10,558 nucleotides of DNA, taken from Pseudomonadota bacterium (GTDB lineage: Bacteria > BMS3Abin14). The first letter of the stretch is position 1. Each line of letters opens with the position of its first letter. The stretch is taken from positions 1-10,558 of the forward strand of contig DAOVVW010000012.1 in the NCBI GenBank assembly GCA_030636965.1, written 5' to 3'. Below, piece by piece: positions 1 through 6,901 of this stretch. The position numbers and the translations under genes are program-made. Below the pieces are notes generated by a model that was not told the origin of the DNA, did no database searches, and saw only the letters and a program-made list of their open reading frames with translations.

Positions 1-896
1 ACGTTGGTGCTACAGCGGTTCACTGGATAGCAGCCAAGGAGTTGGGCGACATTGTCCTGGTTGATATTGTGGATGGAATGCCCCAGGGCAAGGCCCTCGA
101 CATGGTGGAAACTGCTCCTGTGGAAGGCTTTGACTGCAATATAATCGGCACCAACAGTTACGAGGAGTCTGCAGGCTCTGATGTTGTCATCATCACGGCA
201 GGCCTTGCAAGGAAGCCCGGAATGAGCAGGGACGACCTCCTGATGAAGAATTTTGAGATAGTTAAAAGCTGCGCAGAGCAGTCTGTGAAGCATTCTCCCG
301 ATGCCTTCATTATAGTTGTGAGCAACCCTCTGGACGTTATGACATACGTGGCGCAGGCCGTAACCGGTTTACCCAAGAACCGTGTGATGGGCATGGCTGG
401 CGTGCTGGACAGCGCAAGGTTCAGGGCGTTCATAGCCATGGAACTTGGTATCTCTGTAGAAGATACCAGTGCTTTTGTTCTGGGGGGGCATGGTGACAGC
501 ATGGTTCCACTCGTAAGATATTCCTATGCGGGGGGTATCCCCATTGAAACGTTGATCCCGGCTGACAGGATCGACGCAATAGTCGAACGTACAAGAAATG
601 CAGGCGGCGAGATCGTTGGCCTGCTGAAGACGGGGAGTGCGTACTATTCTCCTTCTGCCTCAGCGGTTCAGATGGCGGAAGCTATTCTCAAGGACAAGAA
701 AAGGATCATGCCATGTGCAGTAGCTCTTGAAGGTGAATACGGAGTTTCCGATGGCCTGTGTGTGGGCGTGCCTGTAATTCTTGGTGGTGAGGGTGTGGAG
801 AAGATCATTGAGATCGATCTCACAAAAGAGGAGATGGCCGCTCTTCAGGAGTCTGTCAGCGATATCAGGGAGAACGTGGAGAAATTACCGCTCTGA
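1..896 (+). CDS. mdh: Malate dehydrogenase (LDH-like, NAD-dependent), 5' end cut off
   Basis: Catalyses reversible malate/oxaloacetate conversion with NAD in the cytoplasm. The reading frame is open to the window edge (first full codon at base 3), showing 297 residues; by family length only about a dozen N-terminal residues, including the start of the glycine-rich Rossmann loop, are missing. A TTG at 42 lies in frame but is internal, because the codons before it read [13 protein letters not shown], a normal family sequence. Visible landmarks, numbered from base 3: an Asp in VLVDI after the second strand, as expected for NAD rather than NADP; substrate arginines in [11 protein letters not shown] (R70, R76); SNPLD; DSAR (D136, R139); and the catalytic His of GGHGD (H163, bases 489-491). 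The Arg-rich active-site loop fits malate rather than lactate dehydrogenase. The gene is followed by an intrinsic terminator, so it probably ends a transcription unit separate from fumA. Family assignment is firm. Confidence 0.95.
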   Translation, partial: VGATAVHWIAAKELGDIVLVDIVDGMPQGKALDMVETAPVEGFDCNIIGTNSYEESAGSDVVIITAGLARKPGMSRDDLLMKNFEIVKSCAEQSVKHSPDAFIIVVSNPLDVMTYVAQAVTGLPKNRVMGMAGVLDSARFRAFIAMELGISVEDTSAFVLGGHGDSMVPLVRYSYAGGIPIETLIPADRIDAIVERTRNAGGEIVGLLKTGSAYYSPSASAVQMAEAILKDKKRIMPCAVALEGEYGVSDGLCVGVPVILGGEGVEKIIEIDLTKEEMAALQESVSDIRENVEKLPL

Positions 897-933
897 TGGA
901 TGTGAGGAACGCTGTGGATTGATTTTTTATCAG

Positions 934-970
934 GAGGGCTGCCAGGTTTGTAAGCAGTCCTCTTTTTTTT
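934..970 (+). terminator. Rho-independent terminator after mdh
   Basis: A 9-bp stem pairs 934-942 (GAGGGCTGC) with 954-962 (GCAGTCCTC), with one G-T wobble and an 11-nt loop. It is followed directly by eight T residues (963-970). It starts 37 bases after the mdh stop codon on the same strand. This is the classical intrinsic terminator layout, and it separates mdh from the fumA-to-sdhB gene series. Confidence 0.88.
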
Positions 971-983
971 CGCGGGCATGATG

Positions 984-1006
984 AAAAAGCTACGGATGGA
1001 CTTTTT
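984..1006. repeat. Hairpin module copy 1 (AAAAAG...CTTTTT)
   Basis: A 6-bp perfect stem (984-989 with 1001-1006) encloses an 11-nt loop (990-1000). The same 23-nt layout, with AAAAAGC at the left and GGACTTTTT at the right, recurs at 1119-1141. Each copy is followed about 10 bases later by a TATAAT word (1016-1021 here). I see no protein coding in the area. The T-run at its 3' end could help termination, but the stem is AT-rich and weak. Function unknown. Confidence 0.6.
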
Positions 1007-1025
1007 ATGACCCAATATAATAATC

Positions 1026-1043
1026 GCGCCCGAGCGTGGGCGC
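1026..1043. repeat. GC-rich inverted repeat
   Basis: GCGCCC (1026-1031) and GGGCGC (1038-1043) form a perfect 6-bp stem with a 6-nt loop. It lies one base before the next inverted repeat, so the two hairpins would stack side by side. No T-run follows, so it does not look like a terminator. It is part of the cluster of palindromes between mdh and fumA. Confidence 0.55.
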
Positions 1044-1044
1044 C

Positions 1045-1079
1045 CGGATAAATGACATAAACCTTGAGTCATTTATCCG
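1045..1079. repeat. Perfect 12-bp inverted repeat
   Basis: CGGATAAATGAC (1045-1056) is perfectly complementary to GTCATTTATCCG (1068-1079) across an 11-nt loop (1057-1067). A 12-bp perfect match is unlikely by chance in a gap of 273 bases. With no T-run after it, it is more likely a regulatory or repeat-derived hairpin, or a protein-binding palindrome, than a terminator. It is the longest palindrome I found in the window. Confidence 0.8.
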
Positions 1080-1089
1080 TGAGGGAAGC

Positions 1090-1110
1090 GGAAACGACGT
1101 TTTCGTTTCC
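1090..1110. repeat. 8-bp inverted repeat
   Basis: GGAAACGA (1090-1097) pairs with TCGTTTCC (1103-1110) around a 5-nt loop. It follows the 12-bp palindrome by ten bases and precedes the second copy of the AAAAAG/CTTTTT hairpin. No coding sequence overlaps it. Role unknown; it belongs to the same palindrome cluster. Confidence 0.6.
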
Positions 1111-1116
1111 CGGCGA

Positions 1117-1143
1117 GCAAAAAGCCGCTTACGGACTTTTTGC
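1117..1143. repeat. Hairpin module copy 2 (GCAAAAAG...CTTTTTGC)
   Basis: An 8-bp perfect stem (1117-1124 with 1136-1143) has an 11-nt interior that can itself pair CCG with CGG, leaving a CTTA tip and one bulged A. It repeats the layout of the hairpin at 984-1006, displaced by 135 bases, with the same AAAAAGC left end and GGACTTTTT right end. A TATAAT word follows ten bases after the CTTTTT. It lies about 26 bases upstream of the fumA start codon, so it would sit within or just upstream of any promoter there. Confidence 0.65.
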
Positions 1144-1151
1144 AACAATAA

Positions 1152-1157
1152 TATAAT
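1152..1157 (+). promoter_or_regulatory. Possible -10 element for the fumA-sdhB unit
   Basis: A perfect TATAAT hexamer stands 12 bases before the fumA start codon, after the mdh terminator, where a promoter is expected. No good -35 match exists 16-18 bases upstream: the word at the right distance is TTACGG, inside the preceding hairpin. If used, the transcript would have a very short leader, and fumA has only a poor Shine-Dalgarno sequence (GAAAG). A second TATAAT at 1016-1021 is an alternative with a longer leader. This is inference from motif and position only. Confidence 0.35.
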
Positions 1158-1169
1158 GAAAGCAGCGCG

Positions 1170-2009
1170 ATGAGAGAAATAGAATCCGGGGAAATAACCG
1201 AAGCTGTCAGAAAAATGTCTATCGAGGCCGCATATAAACTTGGTCACGATGTGATGGAAGCCTTCGAGAAAAATTTGAAAACAGAAACTTCCCCCACCGG
1301 TCGTGAAGTTCTCAAGCAACTTGTGGAAAACGCAAGGATCGCCGAAGAGGGGCTTTTCCCAATGTGCCAGGACACCGGATTCGCCGTCATTTTTGTGGAA
1401 CTTGGACAGGATGTCCATGTTACCGGTGGAGATCTGAACCAGGCCATTCATGAAGGGGTACGGCAGGGATATTCAGAGGGCTTTCTCAGAAAGAGCGTCT
1501 GTGATCCCTTTACAAGAGAGAACACCTGTGACAACACACCTGCCATCATCCATATCAATATTGTTCCAGGTGACAGGATCAAGCTGACTCTTGCAGGTAA
1601 AGGCGGAGGCAGTGAGAACATGAGTCGAGTAATGATGCTCAAACCCTCCGATGGCAAGGAAGGGATAATTGATTATGTGGTTCAGAGGGTTAGTGAATCT
1701 GGACCAAATCCCTGTCCTCCAACGATTATTGGTGTAGGGATCGGGGGGACTTTCGAAAAGGCGGCCCTGCTTGCCAAGGAAGCGCTCTTAAGAACACTTG
1801 GGGAACCCAGTACCGACCCGGAACTTGCGGCAATGGAGGAAGAGATCCTCGAAAGGATCAACAGACTCGGGATCGGTCCAGGGGGGTTGGGAGGAAAAAC
1901 TACATCAATGGCGGTACACGTCAAATTGCACCCTTGCCACATTGCCAGTCTTCCCGTTGCGGTCAATATAAACTGTCATGCCCACAGGCACAAAGACATA
2001 TTGCTATGA
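1170..2009 (+). CDS. fumA: Fumarate hydratase class I, alpha (N-terminal) subunit
   Basis: Together with the next gene it makes the [4Fe-4S] class I fumarase, which interconverts fumarate and malate in the cytoplasm. The 279 residues match the usual length of the alpha subunit in the split form. Three cysteines sit in the family's cluster-ligand contexts: C66 (FPMCQDTG), C182 (NPCPP) and C256 (HPCHIAS). KGGGSEN at 144-150 is a further signature. The N-terminus MREIESGEITEAV fits the family start, so ATG 1170 is chosen although its Shine-Dalgarno is weak. The C-terminus (NINCHAHRHK) is also typical, so the gene is complete. Class I enzymes are oxygen-labile, in keeping with the ferredoxin-linked oxidoreductase downstream. 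An L(+)-tartrate dehydratase alpha subunit is the main related alternative; the TCA neighbours argue for fumarase. The symbol follows the split-subunit convention, not E. coli FumA, which is a fused chain. Confidence 0.93.
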   Translation: MREIESGEITEAVRKMSIEAAYKLGHDVMEAFEKNLKTETSPTGREVLKQLVENARIAEEGLFPMCQDTGFAVIFVELGQDVHVTGGDLNQAIHEGVRQGYSEGFLRKSVCDPFTRENTCDNTPAIIHINIVPGDRIKLTLAGKGGGSENMSRVMMLKPSDGKEGIIDYVVQRVSESGPNPCPPTIIGVGIGGTFEKAALLAKEALLRTLGEPSTDPELAAMEEEILERINRLGIGPGGLGGKTTSMAVHVKLHPCHIASLPVAVNINCHAHRHKDILL

Positions 2010-2010
2010 A

Positions 2011-2018
2011 AGAGGTGA
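2011..2018 (+). promoter_or_regulatory. Shine-Dalgarno fixing the fumB start
   Basis: AGAGGTGA ends four bases before GTG 2023. It decides the fumB start: the same frame is open back to an ATG at 1978, inside fumA, but that ATG has no such site and would add 15 residues foreign to the family. Confidence 0.7.
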
Positions 2019-2022
2019 GATC

Positions 2023-2580
2023 GTGTCAGAACCGATCAGGCTGAATCCGCCCCTCACCGACGAAGAAGTAATGAAACTTCGAGCAGGAGATCAGGTGCTT
2101 ATTACTGGGACTCTCTACACAGGCAGAGATGCCGCCCACAAGAGGCTCGTTGACCTTCTTGACTCGGGTGAACCACTGCCGGTGGACCTGGCAGGTCAAA
2201 TAATCTACTTCGTAGGTCCCACACCCAGCAGGCCCGGACAGTCCATCGGATCAGCCGGTCCAACAACGAGCTACAGGATGGATGCCTACTCGCCAAGGCT
2301 CATTGAGAGAGGTCTTAAGGGGATGATAGGAAAGGGCTCCCGTTCAAAGGAGGTAGTGGACTCCATGATAGAACACAAGGCAGTTTACATGGCGGCGGTG
2401 GGAGGGGCAGCAGCACTTATCTCCAGGAAGATCACCTCCTGCGAGATCGTAGCGTATGAGGACCTGGGTCCGGAGGCCATAAGGAAGTTGGAGGTGACCG
2501 ATTTCCCGGCAATTGTAGTTAACGACTGCCAGGGCAATGATCTGTATGAGCAAGGTATTGAGGAGTACAGGATAGCGTAA
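2023..2580 (+). CDS. fumB: Fumarate hydratase class I, beta (C-terminal) subunit
   Basis: The second subunit of the split class I fumarase; it pairs with the product of the gene directly upstream. With the GTG start at 2023 it has 185 residues, the normal size for this subunit. Conserved blocks: TGRDAAHKR (33-41), GPTPSRPGQ (65-73) and SAGPTTSYRMD (77-87), MIGKGSRS (101-108), and AVYMAAVGGAAAL (120-132). The frame extends upstream to ATG 1978, overlapping fumA by 32 bases, but the Shine-Dalgarno and family N-terminus favour GTG, which leaves a 13-base gap after the fumA stop. This spacing and the obligate partnership indicate co-expression. It could equally be labelled the beta subunit of a fumarase/tartrate dehydratase-type hydro-lyase; the TCA context supports fumarase. 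The symbol is by subunit convention and does not mean E. coli FumB. Confidence 0.92.
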   Translation: MSEPIRLNPPLTDEEVMKLRAGDQVLITGTLYTGRDAAHKRLVDLLDSGEPLPVDLAGQIIYFVGPTPSRPGQSIGSAGPTTSYRMDAYSPRLIERGLKGMIGKGSRSKEVVDSMIEHKAVYMAAVGGAAALISRKITSCEIVAYEDLGPEAIRKLEVTDFPAIVVNDCQGNDLYEQGIEEYRIA

Positions 2581-2587
2581 AGACCAA

Positions 2588-2615
2588 GTTTCTAGTTTCT
2601 GGTTTCTAGTTTCTA
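2588..2615 (+). repeat. Heptanucleotide tandem repeat, 4 x GTTTCTR
   Basis: Four consecutive 7-base units (GTTTCTA, GTTTCTG, GTTTCTA, GTTTCTA) fill 28 of the 49 bases between fumB and sucC, ending four bases before the sucC Shine-Dalgarno GGAGG (2620-2624). The repeat is not coding: fumB has stopped and sucC has not begun. The pyrimidine-rich RNA would be unstructured. Similar TTTCTAG-type heptamer arrays are, to my recollection, scattered between genes in some Desulfobacterota-like genomes; I could not verify this here. Confidence 0.85.
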
Positions 2616-2629
2616 GTCTGGAGGAAATA

Positions 2630-3802
2630 ATGAAGGTACACGAATATCAAGCCAAGGAGTTACTCAAACAGTACGGCGTTCCCGTACCTGAGGGAGGAGT
2701 TGCGACTACCTCAGAGGCGGCTGCAACCATAGCCGAATCCATTGGAACAAAAGTAGTTGTCAAGGCACAGATACACGCTGGCGGAAGAGGTAAGGCCGGC
2801 GGTGTCAAACTGGTGGATACACCTGCTGAGGCAGCTGAAGTCGCCGATAGTCTTCTGGGCAAAACGCTGGTTACCTACCAGACTGGCCCGGGGGGCAGCG
2901 TTGTAAATCAGGTCCTTGTTGAGGGGGCAGTGGCGATAGCGTCGGAACTCTACCTCGGGATGGTGATCGACAGAGCAACAGAACGTGTTGTAGTGATGGC
3001 CTGCACGGAAGGCGGTGTAGAAATTGAGACTGTGGCCGCCGAGACACCTGAAAAGATCCTGAAAGAGTTTGCCGACCCGAATATGGGACTCATGCCATAC
3101 CAGGCCAGGAACCTGGCTTTCGGCCTGGGGCTCAAGGACAAAACAGCTTCTGCCGCGGCCTCCTTTATACTTAAGCTCTACAGGCTCTTTGTGGACAAGG
3201 ATTGTTCCATTGCGGAGATCAACCCGCTGATCACGACAGAAGATGGCGCGGTGATAGCTCTGGATGCCAAGCTTAACTTCGATGACAATGCTCTGTACCG
3301 TCAAGAAGCTGTGACTGAGTTGAGAGATCTTGGTGAGGAAGAGCCCCTTGAGATCGAAGCATCCGAACACGGGTTATCCTACATAAAACTGGACGGTAAC
3401 GTAGGTTGTATGGTGAACGGCGCTGGTCTCGCAATGGCTACTATGGATATCATCAAGCTGGCCGGAGGTGAACCTGCCAACTTCCTGGATGTAGGGGGCG
3501 GTGCCAAGGAAGAATCCGTTACGAATGCTTTCAAGATCATCCTGGCTGACGATAATGTAAAAGCTGTCCTTGTAAACATATTCGGAGGTATAGTCAGGTG
3601 CGATATCGTAGCGCAGGGCGTAATAAACGCAGCCAAAGCATTGGACCTGAAGACCCCAGTTATTGTCAGACTTGAAGGTACTAATGCCGATGAAGGCATG
3701 CGGTTGATTGATGAATCAGGATTGAAGTTTGAAACAGCCAAGGGGCTGAAAGCAGCAGCTGAAAAATCTGTGGCGGCAGCTACAGCTGTGGGAGGTGAGT
3801 GA
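2630..3802 (+). CDS. sucC: Succinyl-CoA synthetase, beta subunit (ADP/GDP-forming)
   Basis: The nucleotide-binding subunit of succinyl-CoA synthetase, which couples succinyl-CoA + Pi + NDP to succinate + CoA + NTP. Its 390 residues are close to the 388 of E. coli SucC and align along the whole length. The start [12 protein letters not shown] is canonical, with GGAGG five bases ahead of ATG 2630. An ATP-grasp domain covers roughly residues 1-240, with [10 protein letters not shown] (49-58) in the nucleotide-binding region and the metal ligands in EINPL (N198) and ALDAKL (D212). The C-terminal CoA-ligase domain carries [11 protein letters not shown] (259-269), NFLDVGGGA (284-292) and [10 protein letters not shown] (316-325). 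The sequence cannot settle ATP against GTP preference. The stop overlaps the sucD start by one base (TGATG), so the two are probably translationally coupled. Confidence 0.97.
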   Translation: MKVHEYQAKELLKQYGVPVPEGGVATTSEAAATIAESIGTKVVVKAQIHAGGRGKAGGVKLVDTPAEAAEVADSLLGKTLVTYQTGPGGSVVNQVLVEGAVAIASELYLGMVIDRATERVVVMACTEGGVEIETVAAETPEKILKEFADPNMGLMPYQARNLAFGLGLKDKTASAAASFILKLYRLFVDKDCSIAEINPLITTEDGAVIALDAKLNFDDNALYRQEAVTELRDLGEEEPLEIEASEHGLSYIKLDGNVGCMVNGAGLAMATMDIIKLAGGEPANFLDVGGGAKEESVTNAFKIILADDNVKAVLVNIFGGIVRCDIVAQGVINAAKALDLKTPVIVRLEGTNADEGMRLIDESGLKFETAKGLKAAAEKSVAAATAVGGE

Positions 3803-4674
3803 TGAGCATCCTGGTCAACAGCGAAACCAGAGTTGTGGTGCAGGGGATCACAGGCCGTGAAGGGACATTCCACACGCGCCAGTGTGTCGAGTATGGAACT
3901 AATGTTGTGGCAGGTGTTACTCCCGGAAAGGGAGGTCAGAACATGGACCAGATACCCGTTTTCGATACAGTTGGACAGGCCGTTCAGAACGAGGGAGCCA
4001 ATGCGTCCCTGATATTCGTTCCACCCCCTTTTGCGGGAGATGCCATCCTCGAAGCAGCCCATGCCGGTATTGAAGTAGTGGTCTGTATAACTGAAGGGCT
4101 TCCCACTATTGATATGGTGAAGGTCAAAGATACACTTGCTGGAATGGATACGAAGCTTGTGGGCCCGAACTGTCCAGGTGTCATAACTCCCGGTGAATGC
4201 AAGATGGGTATCATGCCGGGATTCATTCACAAGGAAGGTTCTGTAGGTGTCATTTCAAGGAGCGGAACACTGACCTACGAAGCAGTGGGACAACTCACAG
4301 AAATGGGTATTGGACAGAGTACCTGTATTGGGATCGGTGGTGATCCGGTAATAGGCAGTACTTTCCTGGATCTTTTGAAGCTCTTTGGCGAGGATGACGA
4401 CACTGAGGCTGTTGTGCTCATCGGAGAAATAGGCGGCTCTGCTGAAGAGGAGGCTGCCGAATACATCAAGAAGCACTACAAGAAACCCGTTGTGTCGTTT
4501 ATCGCCGGGCAGACTGCTCCGCCCGGAAAGAGGATGGGTCACGCAGGTGCTATCATAGCTGGAGGTAAGGGGACGGCTGCCGAGAAGGTTGCTGCCCTCG
4601 AAGAGGCAGGAGTTACAGTGAGCTCCAGTCCTGCGGAGATCGGTTCTGCCGTTGCCCAGGTCCTGGGGCGCTGA
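3802..4674 (+). CDS. sucD: Succinyl-CoA synthetase, alpha subunit
   Basis: Carries CoA binding and the phosphorylated histidine of succinyl-CoA synthetase. From ATG 3802 it has 290 residues, the usual size. A GTG codon directly upstream (3799) is in frame, but ATG 3802 gives the standard N-terminus [11 protein letters not shown] and has GGAGG at 3791-3795 six bases ahead. Landmarks: the CoA-binding Rossmann segment [13 protein letters not shown] (16-28), GVTPGKGG (38-45), GPNCPGV (121-127), [10 protein letters not shown] (152-161), and the active-site phosphohistidine H247 in MGHAGAII. It overlaps sucC by one base and ends 12 bases before the korD start codon. SucCD uses the succinyl-CoA made by the neighbouring KOR enzyme, or supplies it if the pathway runs in the reductive direction. 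Confidence 0.97.
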   Translation: MSILVNSETRVVVQGITGREGTFHTRQCVEYGTNVVAGVTPGKGGQNMDQIPVFDTVGQAVQNEGANASLIFVPPPFAGDAILEAAHAGIEVVVCITEGLPTIDMVKVKDTLAGMDTKLVGPNCPGVITPGECKMGIMPGFIHKEGSVGVISRSGTLTYEAVGQLTEMGIGQSTCIGIGGDPVIGSTFLDLLKLFGEDDDTEAVVLIGEIGGSAEEEAAEYIKKHYKKPVVSFIAGQTAPPGKRMGHAGAIIAGGKGTAAEKVAALEEAGVTVSSSPAEIGSAVAQVLGR

Positions 4675-4686
4675 CAGGAGGTTTAT

Positions 4687-4941
4687 ATGGCTGAAACAGC
4701 CCGCAAGGAAGAGACTGTTGTCGCCCGGTACGGGGAGAGAAAGATAGTCATCATTCCCCGTTACTGCAAAGGTTGCGACATATGTGTCAAAGTCTGTCCC
4801 GCAGCGGTTCTTGATATGAAGGACTTTAAAGTCTGTGTTGTTGATATCGAGGCGTGTACCGAATGCATGCTCTGTGAGAACAGTTGCCCGGATTTTGCCA
4901 TTGAAATTCACCAATCAGGTAAGAAGGGGAAAGCAAAATGA
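4687..4941 (+). CDS. korD: 2-oxoacid:ferredoxin oxidoreductase, delta (ferredoxin-like) subunit
   Basis: A small subunit that carries electrons between the TPP core and external ferredoxin. Its 84 residues hold two [4Fe-4S] motifs: C27, C30, C33, C37 (CKGCDICVKVCP) and C57, C60, C63, C67 (CTECMLCENSCP). An extra cysteine, C50, lies between them. AGGAGG (4676-4681) is five bases before ATG 4687. The N-terminal tail of about 20 residues and the Lys-rich C-terminus (KKGKAK) are typical of the delta subunit. Its stop overlaps the korA start (ATGA), so it belongs to the complex rather than being a free ferredoxin. Delta subunits of 2-ketoisovalerate (VorD) and pyruvate (PorD) oxidoreductases look similar; the TCA neighbours favour Kor. 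Confidence 0.9.
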   Translation: MAETARKEETVVARYGERKIVIIPRYCKGCDICVKVCPAAVLDMKDFKVCVVDIEACTECMLCENSCPDFAIEIHQSGKKGKAK

Positions 4942-6071
4942 GCGAGAAGGTGGTGTTCTACCAGGGCAATGAGGCCTGTGCCGAGGGCGCCCTCTACGCA
5001 GGCTGCAATTTTTTTGCAGGGTATCCCATTACACCTTCTACGGAAGTGGCGGAGTTCCTGGCCAGACGGCTTCCAAAACAGGGCGGTGCCTTCATACAGA
5101 TGGAAGACGAGATAGCCGCCATGGCGGCTGTGATAGGCGCATCCCTTACTGGCGCCAAAAGCATTACCGCAACGAGCGGTCCGGGAATGTCGCTTAAGCT
5201 GGAAAATCTGGGGTTCGCGTGCATAACAGAGGTTCCATGCGTTATCGTCAACGTCATGAGAGGCGGGCCAAGCACTGGTTTGCCTACTGGCCCCAGCCAG
5301 TCGGATGTCATGCAGGCGAGATGGGGTACTCATGGGGACCATCCGGCTATCGCTTTGGCACCCGATTCGGTGCAGGAAATTTTCACTGAAACGGTCAGGG
5401 CGTTTAACCTGGCCGAAAGACTGAGGACGCCCGTCATTCTGCTCACAGATGAAATTATTGGACACATGCGGGAGAAATTCACGATTCCCGCAGAAGGCGA
5501 GATCGAGATCTGGGACCGACCCCGGCCCACCGTGCCACCTGAGGAGTACAAACCTTACGATATATCGGAAGGGATCATTCCACCCATGGCCGATTTCGGT
5601 TCAGGTTACAGATTCCATGTTACCGGGCTGAACCATGACGAAACAGGTTTTCCCACGAATATCCCTTCCCTGGTCGAGCCCGAGGAAAGACGTCTTATGG
5701 CGAAGATAACCGAGAACCTGGATATCATTGAAAAGTACGAATACATGGAAAAGAAGGGTTCGAAGGTGGGGGTCATTTCCTTCGGATCATCCGCACGATC
5801 AACGAGATCAGCCATCGCCATGGCCGGGGAAGGTGGAACCAGTGTAGATTTTCTAAGGCTCATTACTCTCTGGCCATTCCCCTCCCATGTAGTGAATGAG
5901 ATGGCAGACAAGTTAGATCTGATAATAGTGCCGGAGATGAACCTCGGACAGATGATCGAGGAAGTTGAGCGCTCTGCGGAAGGCAAGACTGAGGTAATAG
6001 GGGTCAATAGGGTGGACGGTGAACCTATTACACCAGACCAGATCCTGGAAAAGATCAGGGAGGTTTCGTAA
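4938..6071 (+). CDS. korA: 2-oxoglutarate:ferredoxin oxidoreductase, alpha subunit
   Basis: Alpha subunit (377 residues) of an enzyme that reversibly converts 2-oxoglutarate + CoA to succinyl-CoA + CO2 with ferredoxin as electron carrier. The pyrimidine-binding transketolase-like domain is N-terminal: YPITPSTE (29-36), EDEIAAMAAVIGAS (56-69, holding the Glu expected to contact the TPP aminopyrimidine), ATSGPG (78-83), and RGGPSTGLPTGPSQSD (108-123). A C-terminal domain (about 277-375) carries SFGSSARS (281-288) and PEMNLGQM (332-339), as in KorA/VorB-type chains. It overlaps korD by four bases (ATGA) and korB by one (TAATG), so the subunits are likely translated together. Substrate is inferred from the sucCD and sdh neighbours; a 2-ketoisovalerate oxidoreductase (Vor) cannot be excluded from sequence alone. 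Confidence 0.9.
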   Translation: MSEKVVFYQGNEACAEGALYAGCNFFAGYPITPSTEVAEFLARRLPKQGGAFIQMEDEIAAMAAVIGASLTGAKSITATSGPGMSLKLENLGFACITEVPCVIVNVMRGGPSTGLPTGPSQSDVMQARWGTHGDHPAIALAPDSVQEIFTETVRAFNLAERLRTPVILLTDEIIGHMREKFTIPAEGEIEIWDRPRPTVPPEEYKPYDISEGIIPPMADFGSGYRFHVTGLNHDETGFPTNIPSLVEPEERRLMAKITENLDIIEKYEYMEKKGSKVGVISFGSSARSTRSAIAMAGEGGTSVDFLRLITLWPFPSHVVNEMADKLDLIIVPEMNLGQMIEEVERSAEGKTEVIGVNRVDGEPITPDQILEKIREVS

Positions 6072-6880
6072 TGGCTTTCGATTATGCTCAGTACATGCGT
6101 CCGGGTAAACTTCCTCATATCTGGTGTCCGGGTTGTGCCCACGGAATAGTTATGAAATCCATAATAAGGGCGATCGACAGGGAACAGCTTGATAAGGACA
6201 ACACTGTGCTCGTTTCCGGGATCGGCTGTGCATCCCGGATGCCCGGCTATGTGGATTTCAACACCCTTCACACGACCCACGGCAGAGCCCTTGGTTTCGC
6301 AACTGGAGTGAAGATGGCCAAGCCATCCATGGATGTTATAGTCGTATCAGGAGACGGAGACGCCCTGGCGATCGGTGGCAACCACTTCATCCATTCCTGC
6401 CGGAGAAACATAAACATTACCCTTATAGTATTCAATAATAATATATACGGAATGACCGGCGGTCAGTTCTCTCCCACAACACCCCATGGAAAGCTTGCTT
6501 CAACGACCCCATATGGAAATCCTGATTATGCTTTTGATGTTGTGGATCTGGCGATAGGAGCTGGTGCATCCTACGTTGCAAGGGGCACGGCTTATCACTC
6601 TGTCCCGCTGACGAGGCTCATTGCGGACGGCATAGCCCACAGGGGGTTTTCTGTTATAGATGCCTTATGCACGTGCCCGACGACGTACGGCAGAAGAAAC
6701 AAGCTGGGCTCAGCAACCGATATGCTGCTGTGGTTCAAGGGAAACACGGTTGGCAAGAAAATTGTTGATAAAAAGCCGGAAAAAGCTGAAGGCAAGATCG
6801 TCACGGGGGTTTTCAGACAGGATGAAAAACCGGAGTACTGTGACGAGTACGCCAAGATCATAGAAAAGGTGAGCGACTAA
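6071..6880 (+). CDS. korB: 2-oxoglutarate:ferredoxin oxidoreductase, beta (TPP-binding) subunit
   Basis: Binds the diphosphate end of thiamine diphosphate, and a [4Fe-4S] cluster. The TPP motif runs from GDGDALAIGGNH (94-105) to FNNNIYGMTGGQ (121-132). Cluster ligands expected for the family are C19 and C22 (IWCPGCAHG), C53 (GIGCAS), and a fourth near 200-202 (ALCTCPT), probably C202 in CPT. Its 269 residues are near the norm. AGGGAGG (6057-6063) lies seven bases before ATG 6071, which overlaps the korA stop by one base. The N-terminus MAFDYAQYMRPGKLPHIWCPGC is intact. Kor, Vor and Por beta subunits share these motifs, so the 2-oxoglutarate assignment again rests on the gene neighbours. Confidence 0.91.
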   Translation: MAFDYAQYMRPGKLPHIWCPGCAHGIVMKSIIRAIDREQLDKDNTVLVSGIGCASRMPGYVDFNTLHTTHGRALGFATGVKMAKPSMDVIVVSGDGDALAIGGNHFIHSCRRNINITLIVFNNNIYGMTGGQFSPTTPHGKLASTTPYGNPDYAFDVVDLAIGAGASYVARGTAYHSVPLTRLIADGIAHRGFSVIDALCTCPTTYGRRNKLGSATDMLLWFKGNTVGKKIVDKKPEKAEGKIVTGVFRQDEKPEYCDEYAKIIEKVSD

Positions 6881-6901
6881 GCCTGATCACAGGAGACAGA
6901 T

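Noticed and set aside
42..44. TTG at 42 as the start of mdh
   Set aside because: The frame continues upstream to the window edge with typical malate dehydrogenase Rossmann-fold sequence, so the gene is simply cut by the window.
781..981. Plus-strand frame overlapping the 3' end of mdh
   Set aside because: It is out of frame with mdh, runs through the terminator stem and its T-run, and has no recognisable content.
984..1143. Hairpin cluster as a tRNA or other structured RNA gene, or as remains of an insertion sequence
   Set aside because: No cloverleaf with T-loop or anticodon arrangement can be read, and there is no transposase fragment or clear target-site duplication; I keep it as unexplained repeats.
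1005..1451. Minus-strand frame running from fumA through the hairpin cluster
   Set aside because: Most of it is the reverse of fumA coding sequence, and the remainder crosses palindromes; nothing in the translation suggests a real protein.
1978..2022. Longer fumB starting at ATG 1978 inside fumA
   Set aside because: The extra 15 residues are not family-like, and a well-placed Shine-Dalgarno serves GTG 2023.
2588..2615. Heptamer array as a CRISPR fragment
   Set aside because: Units are only 7 bases, directly adjacent and without spacers; it is a simple tandem repeat.
2711..4230. Long open frames on the minus strand (2711-3370 and 3379-4230) opposite sucC and sucD
   Set aside because: They lie antisense to genes with clear full-length family matches, resemble no protein I recognise, and follow from codon bias of the sense genes.
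4255..6280. Further minus-strand frames opposite sucD/korD, korA and korB (4255-4914, 4908-5465, 5606-6280)
   Set aside because: Antisense shadows of well-supported genes; no family motif and no convincing ribosome site.
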